64,000 bases of DNA. It comes from Bacillota bacterium. GTDB taxonomy: Bacteria; Bacillota; Clostridia; Lachnospirales; Lachnospiraceae. Position numbers and translations under genes: made by a program. The notes beneath the pieces were generated by a model, which made no database searches, was not told the DNA's origin, and was given only the letters and a program-made list of their open reading frames with translations. Positions within the stretch are counted from its first letter, which is position 1; every line of letters starts with the position of its first letter. This document shows, piece by piece, positions 24,685-33,321 of this stretch. Where the stretch lies: positions 9,428 to 73,427 of the forward strand of contig JAEZZO010000067.1 of NCBI GenBank assembly GCA_023418475.1, given 5' to 3'.

Positions 24685-24894
24685 TTACTCAAAATAAAAC
24701 AGATCTTCGAATTTCTTATCCAGTGCAATACATAAAACAAGTGCCAGTTTCGCGGTCGGATTAAATTGTCCGGTTTCTATGGAACTGATTGTATTTCTGG
24801 ATACCCCGACTAAATCTGCCAGCTGCTGCTGTGAATAACCTTTCTCAATTCTTGCCGACTTTAGATTGTTCTTTAATATTAATTGTTCATTCAT
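24685..24894 (-). CDS. Small XRE-family regulator
   Basis: A 69-residue protein that is almost only a Cro/C1 helix-turn-helix (about 9-62: LKSARIEKGYSQQQLADLVGVS, RNTISSIETGQFNPT). Compact regulators of this YozG/YgzD-like type often sit next to a membrane protein gene, as here: the upstream gene ends 1 nt before its ATG, so the two are translationally coupled. A GACAA-N6-TTGTC palindrome at the operon promoter is a good candidate operator for autoregulation. Confidence 0.88.
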   Translation of the reverse strand: MNEQLILKNNLKSARIEKGYSQQQLADLVGVSRNTISSIETGQFNPTAKLALVLCIALDKKFEDLFYFE

Positions 24895-24895
24895 A

Positions 24896-25219
24896 TTATT
24901 TTATTACCGTAACGATAAAAGATAAAAGCGAAGCTACCGATGCTATTCCAGCAGCTACGGAGGTGATCAGTATGGATTCTTTTTTGGAAAATCGGTACTT
25001 GGGAATGTTATTCATTGACATATATGCCCAAAACATAGCTGATACGGCATACGAAGCAGCTGTATTATTCCTGCAGAATATCAAATTAAATATAATTACA
25101 ATACAAAAAACGACTGCCATAGCGGCAACGCCCCATACTCTGCCTTGATTTTCGGCATTTTCCTCTCCTTCATCGCATTTTTCCATTTGACTTTTCAGTA
25201 AAATATCTTCTTTATTCAT
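24896..25219 (-). CDS. Two-helix membrane protein (DUF6442-like)
   Basis: A 107-residue protein; I start at ATG 25219 (MNKEDILLKSQMEKC) with GTGAGGA 5-6 nt upstream. After an acidic N-terminal region (about 10-25) it has hydrophobic segments near 31-47, 53-68 and 82-105. The opening MNKEDILLKSQ and overall layout match the DUF6442-type proteins that accompany small XRE regulators in Firmicutes. Function is unknown; the pair may respond to membrane or envelope stress. Confidence 0.75.
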   Translation of the reverse strand: MNKEDILLKSQMEKCDEGEENAENQGRVWGVAAMAVVFCIVIIFNLIFCRNNTAASYAVSAMFWAYMSMNNIPKYRFSKKESILITSVAAGIASVASLLSFIVTVIK

Positions 25220-25310
25220 GTTTTCCTCACATTCTCGCGCAATTTTCGTACACATTTCTGTTTTGTCGAAGACTACGTAGGTATAAGCTTTGAGATGGAT
25301 ATGCAGTGTC

Positions 25311-25358
25311 GACAAGTTTTATTGTCATTATTATAGCACTACCAAGTTTACTTGTCAA
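25311..25358 (-). promoter_or_regulatory. Consensus sigma-A promoter with operator candidate
   Basis: On the minus strand TTGACA (25353-25358) and TATAAT (25330-25335) are exact consensus boxes with 17 bp spacing. The palindrome GACAAGTTTTATTGTC (25311-25326) covers the expected start site near 25323. This promoter drives the membrane protein/XRE pair, giving a leader of about 100 nt. Confidence 0.8.
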
Positions 25359-25406
25359 TACAATATGCCAAGTTTTGTTTGCAGTAAAACATTCTTCATT
25401 AAGTAC

Positions 25407-25482
25407 AAAGCCCGGCTATATTCCACTCCAGTACATCCAGTTACTACCACCGAATGTACCATCAGAAATATTGCCGAGCTTT
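25407..25482. repeat. 76 bp palindrome after the P-type ATPase gene
   Basis: Arms 25407-25422 (AAAGCCCGGCTATATT) and 25467-25482 pair with two mismatches, and an inner pair GTACAT/ATGTAC adds a second stem. It sits 20 bp beyond the ATPase stop and may serve as its terminator, though no strong U-tract follows. Confidence 0.5.
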
Positions 25483-25501
25483 GAGTTATAACTATTTATG
25501 A

Positions 25502-28186
25502 TTATTTCTGCTGATTTATTTTATCTGCTTTTTTTTGCTTAAGGGCTCTCCATAGTAATTTCATAATCTCCGATATGATAATAACACTTACCGTCACTCC
25601 GAATATTTTGAGCCACATGTATAAATCAAGCGGAATTGTTCCAAAGAATGCTCCTGCAAATTGTATGATAATGATTTGCAGTATAAAAGTAATCGAAATT
25701 ACTAATAACATAATTTTATTCTGCAGAAAATGCTTGAAAATACTTGTTGCAGCAAGTTCACGGCAGTTAAAGGCATTAAATAATTGAAACAAGGCGAATA
25801 AAGTAAAATTCACTGTCGGTATTTGATTCTCCGCTGCTCCTAAAAAGTTAAAAAGATATTGACATAAAAATACTGCTGAGATATAAACACCCGTCATACC
25901 AATTCTTGCGAACATTGATTTCGAAATAATATTATCACTTCTCTTTGTCGGCGGACGGCTCATCAGATCATCATAAATAGGTTCCAGTCCTAAGGTCAAC
26001 GCAGGGGGTCCATCCATGATGATGTTAATCCATAAAAGCTGCAAAGCAGTAAACGGCGCTTTCAATCCCAAAATAATGGAAGTAAATACAACGATTACAG
26101 AAGATACATTCACTGTTAACTGGAACTGAATAAATCTTCTGAAGTTTTCATAAATCCCGCGTCCCCAGGCAACTGCTTTTACAATGGTCGAAAAGGAATC
26201 ATCTAATAAAACCATATCACTTGCTTCCTTTGAAACTTCCGTACCTGAAATACCCATCGCAATACCGACATCGGCATTTTTTAATGCAGGTGCATCATTT
26301 ATTCCATCACCGGTAACCGCAACCACATTTCCCTGCGATTTTAGAAGTTTTACAACTCTCATTTTTATTGCAGGAGTACTACGTGCGATAACACTGATTT
26401 CAGGAAGTAATTTTAATAACTGTGCATCACTTAAATCTGCTATCTCTTTCGCTTCAACCGCTTTATATTTGTCTTTTAGGAGCTTAAGTTCATTTGCTAT
26501 CGCAGTTGCCGTAACAATATTATCTCCGGTTAATATTTTTAGATCAATTCCGGCAAGTCTACAATTTTTTACTGCTTCATATACATCTGCGCGTAATGGA
26601 TCCGATATTGCAACAAAACCATCAAATACCATGTCTGTTTCCATACTGGCATGATGAATTTCATCCTCATAATCCCTCATTTTATCAAGTTCCTTATGTG
26701 CGAAGGCAATGACACGCATTGCACGTTCCTGTGATTTCGTGATAAATTTCTCGATTTCCACCCGATCTGAGGAAGCTATTTTACACATTGCAAAAACGCT
26801 CTCCGGACTGCCCTTCACATAAGAAATAATTCTGTCATCCACCTTACTTATTGTTGTCATGTGCTTCAGTTCAGAGGAGAATGGAAATGCATGAAGTATA
26901 TCGTGATCTGCACGCTCATTCTTATAGGATTTTTTGCTTTTTTTCTTACTATCGGATTGTTCATAAAAGTTTAACATTGCACATTCCGTAGGATTACCAA
27001 TAAATGCTCCACCCGCAGAAATATCTGCAGTGGTATTAAGACAGACATTATGAACTAACCAATCGGATGTTAATTCAGATGAGTTCTCATGCCATTTATT
27101 ATCATAGAAAGCTGTGACTGTCATTTTATTTTCCGTTAATGTTCCTGTTTTATCAGAACATATCACATTAATGCAGCCTACTGTTTCCGATGCAATCATT
27201 TTTTTTACCAGAGCATTCTGTTGGGAAAGCTTTATAATATTGATGGAAAGAGAAACTGCCACAATCGTAGGGAGACCCTCCGGCACAGCAGCAACAATTA
27301 ATACAATACTTGTAACAAATGCTTCCAGTACATCTTCAAAAACAATTCCGCCAGTCATCGCAAATGAAATTACTTCCGTAATGAAAACAATTGTCGCAGC
27401 TATTACCCCAAGGACTGTTATTGTCTTTCCGAGCCTTGCCAGCTTTTCCTGCAAAGGGGTAGATGCCTTCTCCGTTTTAGTCAGTTCTTTGGCTATTTTT
27501 CCAAATTCCGTATCATCTCCCACTGCAGTGATTACCATCTTACCATATCCATTTGTAATAAAATTACCGGAGTATAACATATTGCAGCGCTCAGCAAGAG
27601 GCATTTTTTCATCTGTAATAATACAATCTGCATCCTTCTTCGCAGGAATACTCTCACCGGTAAGTGCTGATTCATCGGACGCAAGGCCTGAGCATTCTAA
27701 CAACCTCCCATCCGCCGGAATTTTATCCCCTGTAGAAAGTATCACAATGTCACCGACAACAAGTTCTTTCTGTCCCAATACTATGGTATCACCATTTCGT
27801 ATTACTTTTACTGTTGTATCATCACTAATCTTTGCAAGTGCTTCAAAAGCTTTGGCGCTTTTCCCTTCCATAACTACTGTTATGATTACGGAAAGAGAAA
27901 TCGCAGCAAAGATACCAACACATTCCAGAAAATCCGCCTCACCACCAGTTGAAGCACGAAAGATATTAACAACAACCGCGATAATGCCGGCCATAATCAG
28001 CATAATTATCATTGGTTCGCTAGCTGCTCCCCAAATTCGTCTCAACAAGGATTCTGGTTTTTCTTTCGTTAGCGTATTAACACCATATTTCTCCTTATTA
28101 TACTCTGCTTGTTTTGTACTTAACCCTGATAATGAATTTGTGTTTAACCGATTTATCACATCTTCCCGGCTTTGCATAAAGTCCAT
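25502..28186 (-). CDS. P-type Ca2+/Mn2+-translocating ATPase (P2A)
   Basis: An 894-residue P2-type cation pump. LTGESIPA (175-182) is the actuator motif, Asp345 in DKTGTLT is phosphorylated, and PEGLP (302-306) in helix 4 is the ion-site motif of SERCA-type Ca2+/Mn2+ pumps. MKGD-type nucleotide-binding and TGDGINDAPALK hinge motifs are intact, and ten membrane helices fit the hydrophobicity. Upstream lies a yybP-ykoY (Mn2+) riboswitch, so Mn2+ export is the most likely job, as for riboswitch-controlled YoaB in Lactococcus. SD AGGAGG precedes ATG 28186. Confidence 0.93.
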   Translation of the reverse strand: MDFMQSREDVINRLNTNSLSGLSTKQAEYNKEKYGVNTLTKEKPESLLRRIWGAASEPMIIMLIMAGIIAVVVNIFRASTGGEADFLECVGIFAAISLSVIITVVMEGKSAKAFEALAKISDDTTVKVIRNGDTIVLGQKELVVGDIVILSTGDKIPADGRLLECSGLASDESALTGESIPAKKDADCIITDEKMPLAERCNMLYSGNFITNGYGKMVITAVGDDTEFGKIAKELTKTEKASTPLQEKLARLGKTITVLGVIAATIVFITEVISFAMTGGIVFEDVLEAFVTSIVLIVAAVPEGLPTIVAVSLSINIIKLSQQNALVKKMIASETVGCINVICSDKTGTLTENKMTVTAFYDNKWHENSSELTSDWLVHNVCLNTTADISAGGAFIGNPTECAMLNFYEQSDSKKKSKKSYKNERADHDILHAFPFSSELKHMTTISKVDDRIISYVKGSPESVFAMCKIASSDRVEIEKFITKSQERAMRVIAFAHKELDKMRDYEDEIHHASMETDMVFDGFVAISDPLRADVYEAVKNCRLAGIDLKILTGDNIVTATAIANELKLLKDKYKAVEAKEIADLSDAQLLKLLPEISVIARSTPAIKMRVVKLLKSQGNVVAVTGDGINDAPALKNADVGIAMGISGTEVSKEASDMVLLDDSFSTIVKAVAWGRGIYENFRRFIQFQLTVNVSSVIVVFTSIILGLKAPFTALQLLWINIIMDGPPALTLGLEPIYDDLMSRPPTKRSDNIISKSMFARIGMTGVYISAVFLCQYLFNFLGAAENQIPTVNFTLFALFQLFNAFNCRELAATSIFKHFLQNKIMLLVISITFILQIIIIQFAGAFFGTIPLDLYMWLKIFGVTVSVIIISEIMKLLWRALKQKKADKINQQK

Positions 28187-28230
28187 CCTGTAAGTTCCTC
28201 CTAATCGTTCTTGTTTTTGTCTATATGAAC

Positions 28231-28274
28231 ATTAAAAAGACTCGTGCATAGCTTCTATTTGCTATACACGAGTC
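28231..28274 (-). terminator. Riboswitch expression-platform terminator
   Basis: On the minus strand GACTCGTGTATAGC pairs with GCTATGCACGAGTC around an 8-nt loop and ends in TTTTTAAT. The 5' arm can instead pair with GCTATACATG (28283-28292), which would prevent termination. Confidence 0.8.
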
Positions 28275-28282
28275 GATAAAAT

Positions 28283-28399
28283 CATGTATAGCAAAAAAGC
28301 TATACATGAGTCTCGTTCATTAAGACAAGCCAGACTTATTAAAGTCAGTATGTTGACTTGACACACAATACTTTGTGCAAACTACTCCCTCACGAGTAT
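28283..28399 (-). ncRNA. yybP-ykoY family manganese riboswitch
   Basis: Minus-strand leader RNA of the P-type ATPase. P1 pairs ATACTCGTGAG (28389-28399) with CTCATGTAT (28302-28310). Inside it are the family hallmarks GGGAGTAG directly after the 5' P1 strand and GAACGAGAC directly before the 3' strand, with a GTCAAGTCAACATAC segment and GGCTTGTC between, as in other clostridial members. The P1 3' strand continues into CATGTATAGC, which pairs with GCTATACATG (28283-28292). When Mn2+ stabilises P1 that strand is freed to pair with CGTGTATAGC of the terminator, giving an ON switch. The assignment is by pattern, not by covariance search. Confidence 0.78.
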
Positions 28400-28413
28400 T
28401 TTTAATTTCATAT

Positions 28414-28442
28414 AACTTAACATGCCAACCAGTGATTGTCAA
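28414..28442 (-). promoter_or_regulatory. Promoter of the riboswitch-ATPase transcript
   Basis: TTGACA (28437-28442) and TAAGTT (28414-28419) are separated by 17 bp, with a TG one base before the -10 box. Transcription would begin near 28406, just before the aptamer. Confidence 0.6.
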
Positions 28443-28671
28443 GTAAAACTTGATAATTTAAAGAAATTAATAAAGATAGCAAAGCTGCTTCTAACAGGCA
28501 TACGGCCAATGCAATGACCGCAACAATAATAACAAGTAGTATTTTTTGATAAGGATATTTTCCATTTTCACCCGATTGTTCAATCTCATCCAAACGTTAT
28601 CCTTCTGTAAAAGCTAAAATTTCCTTATATGTTTGAATATTGTTTCCTTTCTTAACCTTTTCAACTTTCAT
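28417..28671 (-). pseudogene. Small membrane ORF interrupted by an in-frame stop
   Basis: ATG 28671 opens a 24-codon frame (MKVEKVKKGNNIQTYKEILA...) that stops at TAA 28597. The same frame then continues for 58 codons from TTG 28593 to 28417, encoding an acidic stretch and one membrane helix (KILLVIIVAVIALAVCLL). AGAAGGA before the TTG could allow separate translation, so this is either a nonsense-broken gene or two coupled peptides. Its end overlaps the riboswitch promoter. No family recognised. Confidence 0.35.
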
Positions 28672-28741
28672 GATATCTTATCTTCATTCGGCAACAAATA
28701 ACTTGCGTATCATGATGAAGGTATATGTAAATTCATTCTTA

Positions 28742-28770
28742 TTGCTGTAAATGACAATAAGCGTTATAAT
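28742..28770 (+). promoter_or_regulatory. Promoter of fetAB
   Basis: TTGCTG (28742-28747) and TATAAT (28765-28770) with 17 bp spacing lie 142 bp before the ATPase gene start, leaving a leader of about 135 nt. Confidence 0.55.
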
Positions 28771-28912
28771 ACGCATATCCGGAGTTGTTGACAGACAGGA
28801 AAGTAAAAAGCTTCTTGAATAGCAGTCAAGCTATATTTTATGTATATACAATTTGAACAACTTTATACTTTCGCAATTACCTGGCAGCAACTACTATAGG
28901 GAGGTGTGACTA

Positions 28913-29569
28913 TTGCTATTACTTAAATTTCAAAATGTTTCATTTGAAAGTGAAAATACATCTATTCTTCAAAATATATCCGCAGATATCGAGCAAGGCG
29001 ATTTTATATCCATTGTCGGGCCATCCGGAAGCGGAAAGAGTACCTTTCTTAAGCTTTGCAGTCATTTAATCAGTCCTACTGCAGGAACAATACTATATAA
29101 AAGCAAAAATATTATCGATTACAATCCCATTGAATTAAGAAGAAATATTGTTTACTGTTTTCAAACTCCTTATCTTTTCGGGGATACCGTAATTGAAAAT
29201 ATTTATTTTCCTTATTCCATAAGAAACATCAAACCTGATCAGAGAAGGATAGATGACTTATTTTCAATGTTTCATATGTCTGAAGATTATCTGCACAAGG
29301 ATGTCACGGGCCTTTCCGGCGGCGAAAAGCAGCGTATCGCACTCATTCGAAGCTTACTCTTTCTGCCTGAAATTTTACTTCTGGATGAAATCACTTCTGC
29401 TCTTGACGCAGATAATGCCTCAATCGTGGAAAGTATTATCGATGCACTGAATGAAACAGGTACTACTGTTTTATGGATAACGCATAATCCCGAACAAAGC
29501 AGGAAATATGCCAATAAATTATTAACTATAGAGGCCGGTGAAATTAAATCAATGGAGGTAATAAAATGA
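28913..29569 (+). CDS. fetA: ABC transporter ATP-binding protein, FetA-like
   Basis: A 218-residue ATPase with TTG start at 28913 and GGGAGGTG upstream. Walker A GPSGSGKST (about 36-44), signature LSGGEKQR, Walker B LLLDEITSALD and H-loop WITHNPEQ are complete. It pairs with the UPF0014 permease that follows (4 bp overlap). E. coli FetAB (YbbLM) lowers free iron and protects against peroxide; export of another metal or compound is possible here. Its position next to a Mn2+-riboswitch-controlled pump suggests a metal homeostasis cluster. Confidence 0.85.
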   Translation: MLLLKFQNVSFESENTSILQNISADIEQGDFISIVGPSGSGKSTFLKLCSHLISPTAGTILYKSKNIIDYNPIELRRNIVYCFQTPYLFGDTVIENIYFPYSIRNIKPDQRRIDDLFSMFHMSEDYLHKDVTGLSGGEKQRIALIRSLLFLPEILLLDEITSALDADNASIVESIIDALNETGTTVLWITHNPEQSRKYANKLLTIEAGEIKSMEVIK

Positions 29570-30336
29570 ATGCCATGAATAATATCAGTGTTACGTCACT
29601 GTTGATCTCATCTTCTCTGGTACTGGTCACACTGTTTTTCTCCTATTGGCAAAAGCTTAAGCTTGAAAAGGAAACCCTTATAAGCGTTATCCGAGCAATC
29701 ATTCAGCTTGTTATTGTAGGATATATTTTAGAATATGTTTTTGGTTATCGAAATCCTGTCTTTACTACTCTGCTAATCCTTTTTATGATCTTCAATGCGT
29801 CTTATAACGCTGCAAAAAGAGGCAAATCTATCAAAAAAGGCTTTCTTATATCTTTCCTGTCTATCCTAATCGGAACTATTGTTACTTTGACAATTCTTAT
29901 TGTATCAAAGACAATACGATATGAACCATACCAGGTAATTCCTGTCAGTGGTATGATTATCAGTAATGCAATGGTAGCATTGGGATTGTGTTATAAGCAG
30001 ATTACCTCCGATTTTAAAAATAAACGGGAGGAAGTTGAAACTAAGCTTTCCTTGGGTGCAGATACTCTTCCATCTTCCATAGAAATTATTCGTGATGCAA
30101 TAAAAACGGGAATGCTCCCGACAATTGATTCAGCAAAAACACTTGGTATCGTTTCTCTCCCTGGCATGATGACCGGATTAATTCTCGCCGGCTCCTCCCC
30201 AATGGAAGCTATCAAATATCAAATAATGGTTACCTTCATGCTGCTTTCCACAACCTCCATAGCGTCTTTTATCGCGTGTTACCTATCTTATAGAGGCTTT
30301 TTTAACAACAGAAAACAACTGATCCTATCAAAATAA
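29566..30336 (+). CDS. fetB: UPF0014/FetB family ABC permease
   Basis: A 256-residue permease with about seven membrane helices. Family signatures FNASYNAAKRGK (about 84-95), LSLGADTLPSSIEIIRDAIK, MLPTIDSAKTLGIVSLPGMM and GSSPMEAIKYQIMV are conserved as in FetB (YbbM). Its start overlaps the ATPase stop (ATGA). Together they form a two-gene metal exporter unit. It converges on the topoisomerase gene 34 bp downstream. Confidence 0.9.
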   Translation: MNAMNNISVTSLLISSSLVLVTLFFSYWQKLKLEKETLISVIRAIIQLVIVGYILEYVFGYRNPVFTTLLILFMIFNASYNAAKRGKSIKKGFLISFLSILIGTIVTLTILIVSKTIRYEPYQVIPVSGMIISNAMVALGLCYKQITSDFKNKREEVETKLSLGADTLPSSIEIIRDAIKTGMLPTIDSAKTLGIVSLPGMMTGLILAGSSPMEAIKYQIMVTFMLLSTTSIASFIACYLSYRGFFNNRKQLILSK

Positions 30337-30370
30337 TCTCAATTCGTTTTATTACTTGGCGCCTTTTTTC

Positions 30371-32539
30371 TTACAGTTTTAACTTAGCAAAGGCATCTGC
30401 AAAGGCAGTATTAATAGGTTCCTTTTCCTCGTTCTTTACCTGATTCATATACTTTGCAATATCCTTCTTGCTGACACCGGCCCCCTCTTTTTTACGTCTT
30501 TCCTGGAACGCTGTCAATTTCTCCTTATGTCCACAGCTGCAGGTAAATACCTGGTTTTCCCCCCCTCCTGCAAGTTCCATCTTTTTATGACATACCGGGC
30601 ATCTTGCATTACTAGTTCTGGCTATGGTCTCCCTGTGTCCGCATTCACGGTCCTGACAGACTAACATTCTACTGTTTTTACCATTCACTTCCAGCATATT
30701 TTTGCCGCAGACCGGACACTTCTTATTTGTCAGATTATCATGCCTGAATTTACCATCACTGTCTTTAATAACCGCTACCACCTGTTTGGTATAAGACATC
30801 ATTTCATTCATCAGGTCCTGTTTTCTTAGATTTCCTTTGGCAATTTGCGCTAATTTCATTTCCAGAGAAGCAGTCAATTCAGGTTTCTTCAGGTCTTCCG
30901 GTACTAATTCCAATAATTGCTTTCCTTTGGAGGTAATAAAGATATCTTTCCCTCTTTTCTCCATAAGAAAAGAGTTAAAAAGCTTCTCAATAATATCAGC
31001 CCGGGTAGCAACAGTTCCCAGGCCACCAGTTTCTCCCAGCGTTTTCACCATCTCTTTATCCTTTTGTTCGAGGAAGTTAACCGGATTTTCCATAGCAGAT
31101 AGTAAGGTAGCTTCGTTAAATGGAGCGGGTGGGGTTGTTTTCCCTTCTGTTATAAAAAACTGAATATCATTCAGCATTTCATTCTTGTTTAATTTCGGTA
31201 ATTTTTCATTTTCTTTCTCTTCCTCCACGGAATTCTCATACACCTCTTTATAGCCTAAGGCCTTTGTGATTTTACCTTTCACTATGAATTCTTCTTTTTC
31301 TACCTGTACTTTTATTGTAGCTTCCTCATACTCATAAGGAGGATACAGTACCGCAAGGAATCTTCTAACCACCAAATCATAGATTTTCCTCTCCTCCGTA
31401 CTCATGTTCTCAAGGCATACATATTGTTCCGTTGGTATAATAGCGTGATGATCGCTTACTTTCTGATTATCTACAAAAGAAGAATTTGTGACAATCGGCT
31501 TTCTTATTAATGCAGCAGACAATTTTTTATATGGGCCTGTACCGATTGCTTCCAGTCTCTCTTTCAAGGTACCTACAATATCAGTCGTTAAGTATCTGGA
31601 ATCTGTTCTGGGATACGTTAAGACTTTATGGTTTTCATACAAACGCTGCATGATATTTAACGTCTCTTTTGCGGAAAGATCATACCGTACATTAGCATCT
31701 CTTTGAAGCTCTGTTAAATCATAAAGCCCGGGAGAATATGATTTCTTGTTCGCAGAATTAATCTCTGTAACCTGTCCTTTCTTTCCCTTTATGCTTTTTA
31801 GCAGTTCTTCCGCTTTTGTTTTATCCGTAATGGTACTGCTCTGAGATTTCTGATTTTTCCAGGTCAGTGTTATCCCATTCACTTTCCCAACTAATCCATA
31901 ATAAGGAACCGGTACAAATTTTCTGATATCTTCTTCTCTTTTTGCTATCATTGCCAGGGTAGGGGTCTGAACACGTCCGCAGGAAAGACTGGCATTATAT
32001 TTGCAGGTAAGCGCTCTGGTTGCATTCATTCCCACGATCCAGTCAGATTCTGCTCTGGCTACCGCAGCCTGGTATAGGTTTTCATATTCCTTACCGGCTT
32101 TCAGATGAGCAAAGCCTTCCCGGATTGCTTTATCCGTGACAGAAGAAATCCATAATCTCTTCACAGGTTTCCTATTATTTGCTTTCTCGAGTATCCATCT
32201 TGCTACCAGCTCTCCTTCACGGCCGGCATCTGTAGCAATGATAACATCGGATACATCCGACCGATGAAGCTGTGTCTTCACAAGCTGATACTGCTTCCCT
32301 GTCTGTTTTATTACAACCAATTCAAACTTCTGAGGCAGCATCGGAAGATGCTCCATTTTCCATTGCTTATATTTCTCATCGTATATTTCCGGATCAGCCA
32401 GTGTTACCAGATGTCCCAGTCCCCAGGTTACAATGTATCGATCTCCCTCCAGGGCACCATTCATATTCTTTGTACATCTTAAAACTTTTGCTATATCTCT
32501 GCCCACGGAGGGTTTCTCAGCGATTACTAATGATTTCAT
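30371..32539 (-). CDS. topB: DNA topoisomerase III
   Basis: A 722-residue type IA topoisomerase. The N-terminus MKSLVIAEKPSVGRDIAKV opens the Toprim domain, which continues with DAGREGELVARW. The active tyrosine lies in LTYPRTDSRYL. Two C-terminal zinc ribbons are visible (CPVCGKNML...CQDREC and CPVCHKKMEL...CSCG). It relaxes and decatenates single-stranded or replicating DNA. SD AAGGAGC precedes ATG 32539. Length and domain order are those of chromosomal TopB; no conjugation genes are nearby. Confidence 0.95.
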   Translation of the reverse strand: MKSLVIAEKPSVGRDIAKVLRCTKNMNGALEGDRYIVTWGLGHLVTLADPEIYDEKYKQWKMEHLPMLPQKFELVVIKQTGKQYQLVKTQLHRSDVSDVIIATDAGREGELVARWILEKANNRKPVKRLWISSVTDKAIREGFAHLKAGKEYENLYQAAVARAESDWIVGMNATRALTCKYNASLSCGRVQTPTLAMIAKREEDIRKFVPVPYYGLVGKVNGITLTWKNQKSQSSTITDKTKAEELLKSIKGKKGQVTEINSANKKSYSPGLYDLTELQRDANVRYDLSAKETLNIMQRLYENHKVLTYPRTDSRYLTTDIVGTLKERLEAIGTGPYKKLSAALIRKPIVTNSSFVDNQKVSDHHAIIPTEQYVCLENMSTEERKIYDLVVRRFLAVLYPPYEYEEATIKVQVEKEEFIVKGKITKALGYKEVYENSVEEEKENEKLPKLNKNEMLNDIQFFITEGKTTPPAPFNEATLLSAMENPVNFLEQKDKEMVKTLGETGGLGTVATRADIIEKLFNSFLMEKRGKDIFITSKGKQLLELVPEDLKKPELTASLEMKLAQIAKGNLRKQDLMNEMMSYTKQVVAVIKDSDGKFRHDNLTNKKCPVCGKNMLEVNGKNSRMLVCQDRECGHRETIARTSNARCPVCHKKMELAGGGENQVFTCSCGHKEKLTAFQERRKKEGAGVSKKDIAKYMNQVKNEEKEPINTAFADAFAKLKL

Positions 32540-32756
32540 ATATTGCTCCTTCTGTCTGCTTCTAATAAATAAATTTTCAAGTTAAAAATAGTACTAAAAT
32601 TATATTAACTTTAAACTATTATACTATATTGACCAGTATAAGGCAAAGGTATTAAGTATTGGAGGAAGTTTCACGAATGTGATAGAGTTACAGATAACTT
32701 CGTATTATAATTATATAATAAGATAAACAATTACCCCTATACGAAAGGATGCAATT

Positions 32757-33162
32757 ATGAAAACTAAAAATTTACCAATATTTATATTGTTTCTAATTCT
32801 TATAATGACCACATTAAGCGCATGTACTTCGAAAAACACTCCATCCACTTCTGATTATTCCAAAATAACTGCAAAGGAAGCGAAGGATATGATGGATAAG
32901 GATAGTACACTTACTATTTTAGATGTTAGAACGGAAGAAGAATTTAACACCGGACATATACCCGGTGCAATTCTCATTCCTGATACTGACATTTTAGAGA
33001 AAGCGGAGGAAACATTAACCGAAATCTGCTATCATCCTGGTATATTGCCGCAGTGGTCGCAGAAGTGCCCTTGCCGCTGCAGATCTTACCCAACTTGGCT
33101 ACTCCAAAGTATATGATTTTGGTGGTATTATTGACTGGAATTATGACACCGTTACTGAGTAA
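32757..33162 (+). pseudogene. Rhodanese-domain lipoprotein with a single frameshift
   Basis: The 5' part starts at ATG 32757 with a lipoprotein signal (lipobox LSAC near residue 22) and a rhodanese domain (TILDVRTEEEFNTGHIPGA). Near 33020 the frame slips. In another frame KSAIILVYCRSGRRSALA, with the catalytic Cys loop, continues to QLGYSKVYDFGGIIDWNYD and stops at 33162. Without the shift this would be a normal exported rhodanese of about 134 residues. The frame as it stands lacks the active site, so the gene is probably inactive unless this is a sequencing error. Confidence 0.7.
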
Positions 33163-33207
33163 GGAGGCCTATGCTTATCTATATTCTCTGATCGGCTCGA
33201 CTCCGTT

Positions 33208-33311
33208 TTATTTTACAATCAACTCCGCGATGTGTGCTGCCTGGTCAAATGCCGCATCCCCTATAGCATGAAGTTCAATCTGAAGTCCCTGTCGGTTTGC
33301 ACTCTTACATC
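33208..33311 (-). pseudogene. C-terminal scrap of an amidohydrolase (YtcJ-like)
   Basis: On the minus strand about 31 codons read SANRQGLQIELHAIGDAAFD and on to a stop at 33208. This matches the HAIGD metal-site segment of amidohydrolase family 3 (YtcJ-like) enzymes. There is no upstream continuation, because the gapN gene ends at 33322. It is therefore an isolated fragment left by deletion. Confidence 0.5.
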
Positions 33312-33321
33312 AATATAAAAA

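Noticed and set aside
24225..24764. A 179-codon plus-strand frame
   Set aside because: It runs antisense through the AraC remnant, the small peptide and the XRE gene and terminator; no ribosome site.
27114..28193. A 359-codon plus-strand frame opposite the P-type ATPase
   Set aside because: It is the antisense shadow of a fully conserved ATPase gene, with low-complexity Ser/Thr/Ile content.
28231..28312. Tandem hairpins read as a short CRISPR-like or repeat array
   Set aside because: They are explained by the riboswitch expression platform; there are no regular spacers.
30371..32539. Topoisomerase III as a sign of a conjugative element
   Set aside because: No relaxase, T4SS, integrase or att site is nearby, and the gene is of normal chromosomal form.
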